Of a DNA stretch of 64,000 bases, positions 25,185 through 34,779 are shown in pieces. Below the pieces are notes generated by a model. It was not told the origin of the DNA and searched no databases. It saw only the letters and a program-made list of their open reading frames with translations. Both the position numbers and the translations under genes were made by a program. Source of the stretch: RCC90-49c sp051016155 (GTDB lineage Bacteria > Bacteroidota > Bacteroidia > Cytophagales > Amoebophilaceae); the NCBI GenBank assembly GCA_051016155.1, contig CP136537.1, forward strand, positions 806,001 to 870,000, read 5' to 3'. Every line of letters begins with the position of its first letter. The first letter of the stretch is position 1.

Positions 25185-26999
25185 ATGAACGAACAAGGCA
25201 CTATTTCGGTCCATACCGAGAACATATTTCCAATCATCAAAAAATTCCTGTACTCAGATCAGGAGGTATTTCTAAGAGAGTTGGTTTCTAATGCTGTAGA
25301 TGCTACGCAAAAGCTGAAACAGCTGGCTGCCATGGGCCAGTACGAGGGCAATACCGAAGAGCTCCAGGTCAAAGTCAACGTCCATGAGGACCGCAAAACC
25401 ATCACCATCAGCGACCAAGGCCTAGGCATGACAGCCGAAGAGATCAAGAAGTACATCAATCAGGTTGCCTTTTCAGGAGCCACAGAGTTTGTGAATCAGT
25501 ACAAAGACCAAGGACAGCAGCCTCAGCAGCTCATTGGTTGTTTTGGCTTGGGATTCTATGCTGCCTTCATGGTGGCTGACAAGGTAGAAATCATTACCAA
25601 GTCGTATCAGAAAGACGCAGAAGCTGCTCATTGGACCTGCGACGGCAGCACTTCATTTGAGATCAGCAAAGCTGTTAAAAAAGAAGTAGGCACAGACGTA
25701 GTCTTGCATTTGGCCGAAGATGCGGAAAACTTCTTGCAAAAAGCCACACTGCAGCAACTCCTGGAGAAATACTGCAAGTTCCTGCCTGTAGCCATTGAGT
25801 TTGACGGCAAGGTGATCAACAACCCTCATCCTATCTGGACCAAGTCTCCCAATGAGCTCAAGGAGGAAGACTACCTCGCTTTTTACAAAGAGCTGTATCC
25901 TTTTGCACCTGACCCACTGTTTTGGATTCACCTTAACGTAGACCATCCGTTCCATCTAACCGGCATTTTGTACTTCCCTAGAGTTACCCACAGCTTTGAA
26001 CAACACCAGAACAAGATTCAGCTGTATGCCAGACAGGTCTTCATCACCAACGAGGTCAAGGACGTAGTGCCCGAATTCTTGCTGCTGCTGCACGGCATTA
26101 TCGACTCGCCTGACATTCCGCTGAATGTGTCGCGCAGTTCGCTCCAAGCCGACAGCAATGTGAAGAAGATCAATGCATACATTGCCAAAAAAGTAGCTTC
26201 CAAGCTCGAGGAGCTATTTAAGGAAGACAGAAAAGCTTACCAAGAAAAGTGGAGCAGCATGGAGCTCTTTGTCAAGTATGGTATGATTACGGACGACAAG
26301 TTTTATGAAAAAGCCAAAGAGTTTGCCCTACTCAAAAACACGGACCAAGAGTATTTTACCCTGGAAGAGTACCAAGCAAAGATCAAGCCCAACCAGACAG
26401 ACAAAAACCAGCACTTGGTGATGCTGTATGCCACTGCACCTGAAAAGCAAGATCGATATATCCAATCTTGTAAAAAACGCTCCTACGATGTGTTGGTACT
26501 AGACCAGCCCATTGATCCCCACTTCATCAGTCTGCTGGAGCAGAGGCTGGACAAGATAGCGCTTAAAGGCGTGGATGCAGCGCCTATTGGGCAGCTTGTT
26601 GAAACGGATGAGTCCCAAGAAAGTGGGCTGACCGAAGAGGAGCAAAAGAAGCTGCAAGCCCTCTACGAAAAGGTGGCGACCAGCCAGCCAGTGACTTGGT
26701 CAGTGGCTGGCCTGCCCGAAGATGAACTCCCTGTAGTGATCACGATCCATGAGTTTGCCAAGAGGATGCACCACATGGCAGGAAGCAGGACTGGCAACCA
26801 GCAGCCCCCCTTGCCTTTGCAAGCAACTATCAATGCCAACCATCCTTTGGCTCAAAAACTATTGCGGGGCAAGAAAGAGGAGAAGCAGCTGAAGCTAGCC
26901 CAACAAGCTTATAGCCTGGCCTTGCTGGCCCAAGATATGCTGCAGGGCAATGCACTCTCTAATTTCTTGCAAAACAGTGCTGAATCATTGAGTGATTAG
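25185..26999 (+). CDS. htpG: HtpG, bacterial Hsp90 chaperone
   Basis: 604 aa, the usual length for Bacteroidota HtpG. The N-terminal GHKL ATPase domain shows FLRELVSNAVDATQKL (Asn/Asp of the ATP site), ITISDQGLGMTAEEI, and GCFGLGFYAAFMVADKVEI, the lid glycine motif. The middle domain has RQVFITNEVKDVVPEFL and IDSPDIPLNVSRSSLQAD, with the conserved Arg that reaches the ATP. A dimerisation domain closes the chain. It is a cytoplasmic, ATP-dependent chaperone for partly folded clients. It is monocistronic: a 250-bp gap precedes it and birA on the opposite strand ends 300 bp after it. Confidence 0.98.
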   Translation: MNEQGTISVHTENIFPIIKKFLYSDQEVFLRELVSNAVDATQKLKQLAAMGQYEGNTEELQVKVNVHEDRKTITISDQGLGMTAEEIKKYINQVAFSGATEFVNQYKDQGQQPQQLIGCFGLGFYAAFMVADKVEIITKSYQKDAEAAHWTCDGSTSFEISKAVKKEVGTDVVLHLAEDAENFLQKATLQQLLEKYCKFLPVAIEFDGKVINNPHPIWTKSPNELKEEDYLAFYKELYPFAPDPLFWIHLNVDHPFHLTGILYFPRVTHSFEQHQNKIQLYARQVFITNEVKDVVPEFLLLLHGIIDSPDIPLNVSRSSLQADSNVKKINAYIAKKVASKLEELFKEDRKAYQEKWSSMELFVKYGMITDDKFYEKAKEFALLKNTDQEYFTLEEYQAKIKPNQTDKNQHLVMLYATAPEKQDRYIQSCKKRSYDVLVLDQPIDPHFISLLEQRLDKIALKGVDAAPIGQLVETDESQESGLTEEEQKKLQALYEKVATSQPVTWSVAGLPEDELPVVITIHEFAKRMHHMAGSRTGNQQPPLPLQATINANHPLAQKLLRGKKEEKQLKLAQQAYSLALLAQDMLQGNALSNFLQNSAESLSD

Positions 27000-27170
27000 A
27001 TTATCTACTCATCGGGTGATTTGCTGATTGATAACCGATCGCTCGTCACTGATCAGTTTTGTGATGCTGTCGCTCCTTAGCGCTAGGTGGGGCGATGCGT
27101 GTGTTGGGCTCCACGCGTGCTTAAAGCACCTGGCATAGGCCAGGAGTCTTGCGCCAGTTGAGAGAATATC

Positions 27171-27269
27171 GAGGGCGCTGCAAAACTGCTTACTAGCTTT
27201 AGAAAATAGGCCTTATAGCCCCAGTTAAAGCTTTAGTAGATATGAATTTTTGACTTTTGCAGCGCTCTC
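27171..27269. repeat. 99-bp MITE-like element, second copy
   Basis: Starts GAGGGCGCTGCAAAA and ends TTTTGCAGCGCTCTC. It has exactly the same length as the element at 872-970 and the same ends as the IS at 39389-40671. It lies between the converging htpG and birA genes, interrupts no gene and has no coding capacity. Confidence 0.75.
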
Positions 27270-27306
27270 AAACCTTCAATCCCCAAGAGGCTCCAGGTGA
27301 CGGTGC

Positions 27307-28071
27307 TTAGGCTACAAAGGTGACTTCTTTGATGCCGTAAGCTTGGCAGGTTCCATCCGTGAGCTCAATGACTAATTGGCCCATGGTGTCTACCCCCTTT
27401 ATCTTGCCCTGAAAGGTGCGGAAAGCATCGCGAAAAGTGTGGAGCTCATTGAGCCAGTACAAATGATGGAGGTATTGTGCTCGTAGCGCAGCTGTGCCCT
27501 GGGTCTGAAGCTGTAGATAGTTACGTTCCAAGGCCACTAAAATTAATCCTAGGAGCTGCTGTAGATCAAATTGACGCTGCCCTACCAATGCCAGTGAGGT
27601 CGGCCCTAGAAAAGAAAATTGTTTTTGATTAACGTTGAGCCCAATACCAATCACAGAGGCACTGAGCTTGCGCTGTTTGACTACATTTTCAATCAGTATG
27701 CCCCCTAGCTTGTTGTCTGCATAATAAATATCATTAGGCCATTTGATGGCTAGAGCATCAGCAGCGTAAAGGGCTACTACCTGCTGGAGTGCCAGTGCGG
27801 TGACCCAATGCAAGGCAAAGCTTTGTCGAAGTGGCAAAAAGGTAGGATAAAGCACCACCGAGAAGGTCAAGTTGTGTCCTGGCTCACTGAGCCACACATG
27901 GCCTCTTTGGCCTCTGCCCTGGTACTGATGGTCTGTAATGAAGACGGTGCCTTCTGCCGGAGGTGTCTTTTGCAAGCACTGGGCTGCCCAACTATTGGTA
28001 GAGGAGCAGCTAGGCTCGTAGCAGATATTTTGGCCGATAAATTGGGTCTTAGGGAGCAGATTGTAGCGCAA
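27307..28071 (-). CDS. birA: Biotin--[acetyl-CoA-carboxylase] ligase BirA (monofunctional)
   Basis: 254 aa, catalytic domain only, without the N-terminal DNA-binding helix-turn-helix of the E. coli enzyme. Diagnostic stretches: ITDHQYQGRGQRGHVWLSE (biotinyl-AMP loop, normally GRGRRGR.W), NLTFSVVLYP, LAIKWPNDIYY (KWPND catalytic Lys) and GGILIEN, followed by IGIGLNVNQ. It attaches biotin to the carrier protein of acetyl-CoA or related carboxylases in the cytoplasm. It is divergent from rsfS with only 38 bp between starts, so promoters must overlap there. The neighbour order birA | rsfS-ftsH is a familiar Bacteroidota arrangement. Confidence 0.95.
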   Translation of the reverse strand: MRYNLLPKTQFIGQNICYEPSCSSTNSWAAQCLQKTPPAEGTVFITDHQYQGRGQRGHVWLSEPGHNLTFSVVLYPTFLPLRQSFALHWVTALALQQVVALYAADALAIKWPNDIYYADNKLGGILIENVVKQRKLSASVIGIGLNVNQKQFSFLGPTSLALVGQRQFDLQQLLGLILVALERNYLQLQTQGTAALRAQYLHHLYWLNELHTFRDAFRTFQGKIKGVDTMGQLVIELTDGTCQAYGIKEVTFVA

Positions 28072-28109
28072 TTTTATACTTTTGTTAAGCGACGGGGACT
28101 AAGATATAC

Positions 28110-28526
28110 ATGCAAAGAGAAAAGACGGGAGAAGCAAGCTTGATAGCAGCCATTATTCAAGGCATGCAAGCCAAGAAAGCACAAGATATCAGCCTTCTCA
28201 ATCTTAAACATATTGACGGTGCGGTAGCTGAGTACTTCATCATCTGTTCAGGCCGTGCTAAAAGCCAGGTAGAAGCCATAGCAGAGGCCATTGTTGAGAC
28301 AAGCTACCAGCATGCAGGGCAGCGCCCCTGGAAACAGGAAGGGTGGGCTGCCAAAGAATGGATATTGGTGGACTATGTCAACGTAGTAGTGCACATTTTT
28401 CATGCTGATAAGCGCCCCTTCTATGCATTGGATACGTTGTGGGGAGATGCATCGACCGTCTACATCGAAGATGATTACGGTACTAGTCCTTCTGCTTTCC
28501 CGACCCCCTGTTCCGCTAAGAGCTAA
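28110..28526 (+). CDS. rsfS: Ribosomal silencing factor RsfS (Iojap/YbeB family)
   Basis: 138 aa. The family core is clear: KAQDISLLNLKHIDGAVAEYFIICSGRAKSQVEAIAEAI (the conserved 'vaDyfViasG.S.rqv.aIa'), then GWAAKEWILVDYVNVVVHIF ('WvllD.gdvvvHvF') and YALDTLWGDA. RsfS binds L14 on the large subunit and blocks joining of the subunits when nutrients are short. It ends 24 bp before ftsH on the same strand, so the two are likely co-transcribed. The C-terminal ~15 residues beyond YIEDDY are an unconserved tail. Confidence 0.96.
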   Translation: MQREKTGEASLIAAIIQGMQAKKAQDISLLNLKHIDGAVAEYFIICSGRAKSQVEAIAEAIVETSYQHAGQRPWKQEGWAAKEWILVDYVNVVVHIFHADKRPFYALDTLWGDASTVYIEDDYGTSPSAFPTPCSAKS

Positions 28527-28550
28527 TTATTGATCTAAAAATCTTCAATC

Positions 28551-30479
28551 ATGAATACAGGCAATAAGAACTTGCCATCAAGACCTGACGCTCAGTCTTG
28601 GACGATCATTGCACTCCTGATGGTTATCATAGGCACCATCTATTTCAACAAGATGAGTACCTCCATTGCCATCTCTGAGCATAGGTTTGAGACCATGATG
28701 CGCCAGAATGAAGTCAAAGAGGTAATACTGGTGGTCAATAAAAATCTTGTCGAGGTAACGCTTAAGCCAGAAATACTGGAGCGGGAGGACTATAAGACTG
28801 AAATAGCATCTCATCGTCAGTTGACGAATGGTCAGCCTACTGTTTATACATTTAGAACGCCCTCTCCACAGATATTTAATGACAACTTTAAGGCCCTAGA
28901 GGCACAGCTAGCGCCAGAGCAAAGAATAGGCTACACAGCGCAAGAGCGCTACGACCTAGCCAATTTTATGGTGGAGTGGGGTTTCTTCTTACTCCTCCTT
29001 TTCGGGTTTTTGGTCCTTATGCGCCGCATGCCAGGAGGGCCTGGGGGGCAGTTCTTCAATATCAGTAAGTCAAGAGCTGCCCTTTTTGATGCAGAAAATG
29101 GCGTCAAAATCACCTTTAATGACATAGCAGGCCTGCAAGAGGCTAAAGAAGAGGTCATGGAGATCGTAGACTTTCTCAAAAACCCAGCTAAGTTCACTAA
29201 ACTGGGAGGCAAAATACCTAAAGGAGCTCTACTCATAGGCCCTCCAGGCACAGGAAAAACGCTACTGGGCAAAGCCGTGGCAGGAGAAGCGGGAGTGCCC
29301 TTTTTCTCTTTATCAGGATCAGACTTTGTGGAGATGTTTGTAGGCGTAGGTGCCGCGCGGGTTAGAGACCTCTTTAAGCAAGCCAAAAGCAAAGCGCCTT
29401 GTATCGTTTTCATTGACGAGATCGATGCAGTAGGCCGATCTAGAGGACGAGGCCAAATGCCTGGCGCCAATGATGAAAGAGAAAACACGTTGAACTCGCT
29501 GTTGGTGGAGATGGATGGCTTTGATACTGACTCTGGGGTGATCATTCTGGCAGCTACCAACAGGCCCGAGGTGTTGGATCAAGCCCTACTTCGGCCAGGC
29601 CGGTTTGACCGCCAGATCAGCATTGACACGCCAGATATTGCAGATAGGGAATCTATTCTTAGGGTACATCTCAAACCGTTGAAACTAGCTGCAGACGTTG
29701 ATGCTGCCAAGATAGCAGCGCAGACGCCAGGCTTTGCTGGTGCCGAGCTGGCCAATATCTGCAACGAAGCAGCCCTTATTGCAGCGCGCAGAGACAGAAC
29801 GCGTGTAAGTATGGCTGACTTTCAAGATGCCATTGACCGTGTGATTGGAGGCCTGGAGAAGAAAAATAAAATCATCTCGCCGGAAGAGAAAAAAATCGTG
29901 GCTTATCACGAAGCAGGACACGCTGTGGCCAGTTGGTTCCTAGAGCACGCCCATCCTCTAGTCAAAGTAAGCATTGTCCCCAGAGGCGTGGCCGCCCTGG
30001 GGTATGCCCAGTACCTGCCAAAAGAACAGTTCCTCTACCAAACCGAGCAGCTACTAGACGAAATTAGTACCTCTTTAGGAGGCAGGGCGGCAGAAGAAAT
30101 CGTGTTTGGCAAGATATCTACGGGCGCTTTGAGCGATTTGGAGCGTGTCACCAAAGTGGCCTACAGTATAGTAGGCATCTATGGCATGAATGACAAAGTA
30201 GGCAATCTCTCTTTTCATGATCCGCAGCAAGGAGAGCTGAGTTTTACCAAGCCTTATTCTGAAGCTACCGCAAAAACCATTGACGAGGAGGCTAGACACA
30301 TTGTGACAACTGCCTATGAACGTACAAAAGAACTGCTGCTCACCAAACGTCAAGAGCTAGAGACTGTAGCTCAAGAACTGCTGGCTAAAGAGATCATCTT
30401 CCAGCAAGACCTGGTGCGGCTGATTGGCCCTCGGCCTTATGCTGAAAAGGGAACCAAAGCAGTCACTGATGAGCAGTAG
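28551..30479 (+). CDS. ftsH: ATP-dependent zinc metalloprotease FtsH
   Basis: 642 aa, standard length. Two membrane segments (about residues 18-35 and 143-160) flank a ~105-residue periplasmic part. The AAA module has Walker A GPPGTGKT, Walker B CIVFIDEIDAVG and the second region of homology NRPEVLDQALLRPGRFDR. The protease domain has the zinc site HEAGH and the third ligand Asp in GALSDLERVTK. It forms membrane hexamers that degrade unassembled membrane proteins and short-lived regulators. It follows rsfS closely; a strong terminator-like hairpin lies at 30627, before nusA. Confidence 0.98.
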   Translation: MNTGNKNLPSRPDAQSWTIIALLMVIIGTIYFNKMSTSIAISEHRFETMMRQNEVKEVILVVNKNLVEVTLKPEILEREDYKTEIASHRQLTNGQPTVYTFRTPSPQIFNDNFKALEAQLAPEQRIGYTAQERYDLANFMVEWGFFLLLLFGFLVLMRRMPGGPGGQFFNISKSRAALFDAENGVKITFNDIAGLQEAKEEVMEIVDFLKNPAKFTKLGGKIPKGALLIGPPGTGKTLLGKAVAGEAGVPFFSLSGSDFVEMFVGVGAARVRDLFKQAKSKAPCIVFIDEIDAVGRSRGRGQMPGANDERENTLNSLLVEMDGFDTDSGVIILAATNRPEVLDQALLRPGRFDRQISIDTPDIADRESILRVHLKPLKLAADVDAAKIAAQTPGFAGAELANICNEAALIAARRDRTRVSMADFQDAIDRVIGGLEKKNKIISPEEKKIVAYHEAGHAVASWFLEHAHPLVKVSIVPRGVAALGYAQYLPKEQFLYQTEQLLDEISTSLGGRAAEEIVFGKISTGALSDLERVTKVAYSIVGIYGMNDKVGNLSFHDPQQGELSFTKPYSEATAKTIDEEARHIVTTAYERTKELLLTKRQELETVAQELLAKEIIFQQDLVRLIGPRPYAEKGTKAVTDEQ

Positions 30480-30626
30480 CCTCCCAAATGTATCATCAGT
30501 ACTTTAGGTCATGGAGACTACTTGTACGATTATGTTGTATCAACAGCCGAACAGAAAGCCACTAGTTTGAACTCCTTGTTTTTTTTCTGAAATTAGCGTC
30601 GGTAATAAGCATTAGTATTGACTTAG

Positions 30627-30651
30627 AGGGGGCTTGGCCCCCTACTTTTTT
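30627..30651 (+). terminator. Intrinsic terminator-like hairpin between ftsH and nusA
   Basis: AGGGGGC (30627-30633), loop TTG, GCCCCCT (30637-30643), followed by ACTTTTTT. This is a 7-bp G/C-rich stem with a U-tract in the ftsH/nusA direction. It would end the rsfS-ftsH transcript or serve as a leader attenuator ahead of nusA-infB, whose own start is about 40 bp further on; NusA autoregulation at such sites is known elsewhere. Confidence 0.7.
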
Positions 30652-30689
30652 ATCAACTGAGCACAACGGCGCTTTATCAGAGTGTAATC

Positions 30690-31925
30690 ATGGATAGTAA
30701 AACACTGATAGAATCATTTGCAGAGTTTGCCCGATCCAAAAACATTGATCGGCCTACTGTGATCCGAATCTTGGAAGATGTCTTTAGAGCAATGATCAAA
30801 CGAAAGTTTGAAACAGACGATGGGTTTGACATCATTATCAACCTAGACCAGGGAGACCTACAGATATGGCGCTTTAGAGAAATTGTGGACGATAACTCTG
30901 AAGACATCTGGGACCACGACAAAATCAGTCTGTCTGAAGCAAGAAAGCTAGAAGAAGACTTTGAAATAGGAGAAGAAGCTGCTGAGGAGATCGAGTTTGG
31001 CAGCTTTGGTCGCAGGGCCATCATGGCTGCTAAGCAGGCTTTGGTACAAAAAGTCAAAGACCTAGAAAAAGATGTCCTCTACAATAAATATGCACAGCTG
31101 GTCGGAGAGATGATCAGTGCAGAAGTGTACCAAACGCTAAGTAGAGAAGTCATCTTACTAGACGATGAGAAGAATGAGTTAATCCTGCCCAGTGCAGAGC
31201 AGATTCCTAAAGATCGCTTCAAAAAAGGAGAGTATATACGGGCCATTGTCCACCAAGTAGAACTACAAAGAAGCACACCAAGAGTCATTCTCTCCAGAAC
31301 CTCTCCCGTATTTCTAGAGCGGCTCTTTGAAAGCGAAGTCCCTGAGATAGCAGAAGGACTGATCACCATCAAAAAAGTGGTGCGCGAACCTGGTGAAAGG
31401 GCAAAAGTGGCCGTAGAGTCCTACGACGATCGCATTGACCCAGTAGGGGCGTGCGTAGGCATGAAAGGCTCCAGAATCCATAGCATTGTCAGAGAGCTGC
31501 AAGGCGAAAATATCGATGTGATCAACTACACCGACAATCTAGACTTGTACATTGCCAGAGCACTCAGCCCTGCCAAACTGAGTAGCATTCAGTATAGAGA
31601 AGAAAGAGTCGCGGTGTATCTCAAGCCAGAACAAGTCTCCCTAGCCATTGGCCGAGGGGGGCAGAACATCAAGCTAGCTAGCAGGCTCATCGACAAAGAA
31701 ATTGACGTTTACAGAGAGCTAGGCGACCAAGAAGAAGATGTAAGCCTAGAAGAATTTGCAGATGAGGTGGAAAGCTGGATCATCGAAGAGCTGAAAAAGA
31801 TAGGATTAGATAGCGCCAAAAGTGTCTTGGCCGTATCTAAGGAGGATCTGGAGCACAGGACAGATTTGGAGAGAGAGACAATTGACGAACTGTACGGCGT
31901 TTTACGCCAAGAATTTGAAGACTAA
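30690..31925 (+). CDS. nusA: Transcription termination/antitermination factor NusA
   Basis: 411 aa, the usual Bacteroidota size. The N-terminal RNA-polymerase-binding domain begins MDSKTLIESFAEFARSKN and includes RRAIMAAKQALVQKV. The S1 domain has KGEYIRAIVHQVELQRSTPR. Two KH domains follow, with DPVGACVGMKGSRIHSIVREL and VSLAIGRGGQNIKLASRL (GxxG loops GMKGSR and GRGGQN). The tail lacks the acidic repeats of the E. coli protein. It is followed by infB at 32108, as in most bacteria. The gene usually placed just upstream, rimP, is absent here: the gap after ftsH holds only the hairpin. Confidence 0.97.
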   Translation: MDSKTLIESFAEFARSKNIDRPTVIRILEDVFRAMIKRKFETDDGFDIIINLDQGDLQIWRFREIVDDNSEDIWDHDKISLSEARKLEEDFEIGEEAAEEIEFGSFGRRAIMAAKQALVQKVKDLEKDVLYNKYAQLVGEMISAEVYQTLSREVILLDDEKNELILPSAEQIPKDRFKKGEYIRAIVHQVELQRSTPRVILSRTSPVFLERLFESEVPEIAEGLITIKKVVREPGERAKVAVESYDDRIDPVGACVGMKGSRIHSIVRELQGENIDVINYTDNLDLYIARALSPAKLSSIQYREERVAVYLKPEQVSLAIGRGGQNIKLASRLIDKEIDVYRELGDQEEDVSLEEFADEVESWIIEELKKIGLDSAKSVLAVSKEDLEHRTDLERETIDELYGVLRQEFED

Positions 31926-32107
31926 GCCGAGCTACTAGTTAATCTGTTAGCACACAAAGTGCTGCCCCTTTCTTCTCCTTTGAGGAGGTGATGGGAGACA
32001 GTTGACTGGCCTTTTTACAAGGAGCTTATCAGCCTTCATTGCACTTATGTGCCCAAAATGAATGACAATAACCGCCCTAAATGGCGACGCTACCTAATCA
32101 CAGACCC

Positions 32108-34672
32108 ATGGCTGAAGGAAAGACAATGCGACTGAGCCAAGTAGCTAGAAAGCTCAATGTAGGGACTACTTCCATTATAGCACACCTGGCGGACAAAGGT
32201 GTTGAAGTGGAAAACAAGCCCAACGCAAAAATCACGTTGAGCCAATTCAACTTATTGGCAGAAGAGTTTGCAGGAGCGGCCGTGGACAAAGAAGAAGCAG
32301 CAGACATCGCCATTGGTGAGAGCTATATAGCCCCTTCTGTGCTTCCCTCAGAGACAGCAAAACCGTCTACTGGTGAAGAAAAAAAGATGGAACGCCACGA
32401 GACAGTGGTACCTCAGCTACCTGGGGTGACCCTAGTAGGCAAGACAGACCTCGAGCCAGCCCAAAAAGCTTCTCCAACACCCCCAAACACACCAGATGTC
32501 GCTGCCCAACCAACCTCGGATGCCTCACCAGCCCCTGAAGCCTCCTCCGCTCCCATCGAGAAAATATCGGTAGAAGAACAAGAAAGCCTAAAGGGGCTGA
32601 CCGTCTTAGGCAAAATGGACTTGCCTGAATCTAGAACCCGGAAATCTCAGCCAGTAGCTTCCTCAGATACCAGACAAGAACAAAAAAAGCGACCCAGGAA
32701 ACGAATAGCCAAGCCTAAGGCCCTAGGTAACGGAGCAGATAGCAAGACAGCCCAGGCCCCGAGTGGTGTTTCAGAGCAAGAAATTCAGGAACAAATCAGG
32801 ACTACCCTGGCCAAGTTAGGAGGAGGAAAAACAAGAGAGTCTAATCGCGCCAAGTACCGAAAAGAAAAAAGGTCAGCCATGGCCGAGGCCCAAGAAGAAC
32901 GGTCTCTGCAGGCCCAAGAAGAGGCTCAGATTCTCAAAGTAACTGAATTCATCTCAGCCAATGACCTCGCCTCACTCATGGGCGCCTCTGTCAATGAGGT
33001 TATATCTACATGCATGTCGCTAGGTATGGTCACTTCTATCAACCAGCGGTTGGACGCAGAGGCCATCACTGTAATTGCTGATGAATTTGACTATCGGGTA
33101 GAGTTCACTGATGCACAAAATGAGGAAGAGGAAGAAGAACAAGATAGCCCAGAAGAGCTTGCTCCTAGAGCGCCCATTGTCACCATTATGGGCCATGTAG
33201 ACCATGGCAAAACTTCCCTCCTCGACTACATCCGAAAGACGCAAATTACTCAGGGAGAAGCTGGAGGCATTACCCAGCATATTGGTGCTTACGATGTGGT
33301 GACAGACACAGGTAAGCGCATTGCTTTTTTGGACACTCCTGGCCACGAAGCTTTCACTGCCATGCGGGCACGGGGCGCTAGGATCACAGACATTGTCATT
33401 ATTGTAGTGGCTGCTGACGACAAGGTGATGCCTCAGACCAAAGAAGCCATTAACCACGCCCAGATAGCTGGTGTGCCCATCGTAGTGGCAATCAACAAAA
33501 TGGATAGGGCTGAAGCCAATCCAGATAAAATCAAAGAAGAGCTCTCTGGCGTTAATATCCTAGTGGAAGAATGGGGCGGCAAACACCAAAGCCAAACCAT
33601 TTCTGCCAAAACAGGAGAAGGGGTCAAGGAGCTGTTAGAAAAAGTGCTATTGGAAGCGGAGCTACTAGAGCTAAAAGCCAATCCCAACAAAAAAGCGCGG
33701 GGCACGGTGCTAGAAGCTTCTTTGGACCAAGGGAAAGGCTATGTAGCCACGTTGATGGTACAGGCGGGTACACTTAAGGTGGGCGAAATGGTCCTGGCAG
33801 GGGCCCACTATGGTAAAGTCAAAGCCATGTCAGACCACCGAGGGCAACGCGTCCACACGGCTATTCCTGCTACCCCTGTTCAGGTATTGGGTCTTAATGG
33901 CGCTCCACAAGCCGGCGACACCTTCCGTGTGATGGACTCTGACAAGGAAGCACGGGAGATAGCGCTGCACAAACAGCAGCTACTGCGGGAACAGAGCCTA
34001 CGCACCAGGACTCATATTACCCTAGATGAGATAGGCCGAAGGTTGGCTATTGGTAACTTCAAAGAGCTGAACATCATCGTCAAAGGAGATGTAGATGGCT
34101 CTGTAGAAGCCCTGGCTGACTCGTTGCTCAAGCTCTCTACCGAAGAGATTCAAGTGAATATCATTCATAAGAGTGTAGGCGCTATCTCTGAGTCTGATGT
34201 ATTGCTGGCCTCTGCCGCAGATGCCATTGTGATCGGATTCCAAGTAAGACCCTCAGCCAGCACCCGCAAGCTGGCCGAAAGAGAAGGTATTGAAATACGG
34301 CTTTATTCGGTCATCTATGATGCCATCGACAACGTCAAAGATGCCATGCAAGGTATGCTAGCCCCTTCTATAGAAGAGGTGATCACAGGTAACGTCACGG
34401 TAAGAGAAACTTTCAAAATCTCTAAAATAGGTATCGTCGCAGGCTGCTATGTCACAGACGGATACATCAAAAAAACGCAACCCATCCGCCTGGTCCGAGA
34501 TGGAATAGTCATTTATACAGGTAACATCAGCCAACTCAAGCGCTTTAAGGAAGAAGCACAAGAAGTGAAGCACGGTTTCGAATGCGGTATGAGTATAGAA
34601 AACTTCAATGACATCAAAGTGGGTGATACCATCGAAGGCTTTACGCAAAAAGAGGTGGCGCGTACGTTGTAG
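32108..34672 (+). CDS. infB: Translation initiation factor IF-2
   Basis: 854 aa from MAEGKTMRLSQVARKLNVG, the typical Bacteroidota start; an upstream in-frame Met at 32081 adds nine atypical residues and was not chosen. IF2_N domains lie at the beginning and at ~285-345 (FISANDLASLMGASVNEVIS), separated by a low-complexity Pro/Ser/Lys region. The GTPase has G1 GHVDHGKTS, G2 GGITQHIGAY, G3 DTPGHEAF, G4 NKMD and G5 SAK, followed by domains II-IV (VIGFQVRPSA; fMet-tRNA-binding C-terminus with ...GDTIEGF). It delivers initiator tRNA to the 30S subunit. Probably transcribed with nusA, although a 180-bp gap separates them. Confidence 0.98.
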   Translation: MAEGKTMRLSQVARKLNVGTTSIIAHLADKGVEVENKPNAKITLSQFNLLAEEFAGAAVDKEEAADIAIGESYIAPSVLPSETAKPSTGEEKKMERHETVVPQLPGVTLVGKTDLEPAQKASPTPPNTPDVAAQPTSDASPAPEASSAPIEKISVEEQESLKGLTVLGKMDLPESRTRKSQPVASSDTRQEQKKRPRKRIAKPKALGNGADSKTAQAPSGVSEQEIQEQIRTTLAKLGGGKTRESNRAKYRKEKRSAMAEAQEERSLQAQEEAQILKVTEFISANDLASLMGASVNEVISTCMSLGMVTSINQRLDAEAITVIADEFDYRVEFTDAQNEEEEEEQDSPEELAPRAPIVTIMGHVDHGKTSLLDYIRKTQITQGEAGGITQHIGAYDVVTDTGKRIAFLDTPGHEAFTAMRARGARITDIVIIVVAADDKVMPQTKEAINHAQIAGVPIVVAINKMDRAEANPDKIKEELSGVNILVEEWGGKHQSQTISAKTGEGVKELLEKVLLEAELLELKANPNKKARGTVLEASLDQGKGYVATLMVQAGTLKVGEMVLAGAHYGKVKAMSDHRGQRVHTAIPATPVQVLGLNGAPQAGDTFRVMDSDKEAREIALHKQQLLREQSLRTRTHITLDEIGRRLAIGNFKELNIIVKGDVDGSVEALADSLLKLSTEEIQVNIIHKSVGAISESDVLLASAADAIVIGFQVRPSASTRKLAEREGIEIRLYSVIYDAIDNVKDAMQGMLAPSIEEVITGNVTVRETFKISKIGIVAGCYVTDGYIKKTQPIRLVRDGIVIYTGNISQLKRFKEEAQEVKHGFECGMSIENFNDIKVGDTIEGFTQKEVARTL

Positions 34673-34674
34673 AT

Positions 34675-34765
34675 CATTGGGTTATTTGATTATTGCGTGA
34701 TTTGCTGATTTGAACATTTGTTTGCTCAATTGATAACTGATAATCGATTGAGCTACTGTCCATCA
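34675..34765. repeat. Low-complexity GATTTG/ATTG intergenic repeats
   Basis: The gap after infB is made of short near-repeats with 7-9 nt spacing: CATTGGGTTATTTGATTATT, GCGTGATTTGCTGATTTG, CTCAATTGATAACTGATAAT. Similar text follows htpG (26985-27050), precedes htpG (25100-25170) and lies before xerC/D (62370-62437). No protein is encoded. Confidence 0.45.
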
Positions 34766-34779
34766 TTCATCTACCACGC

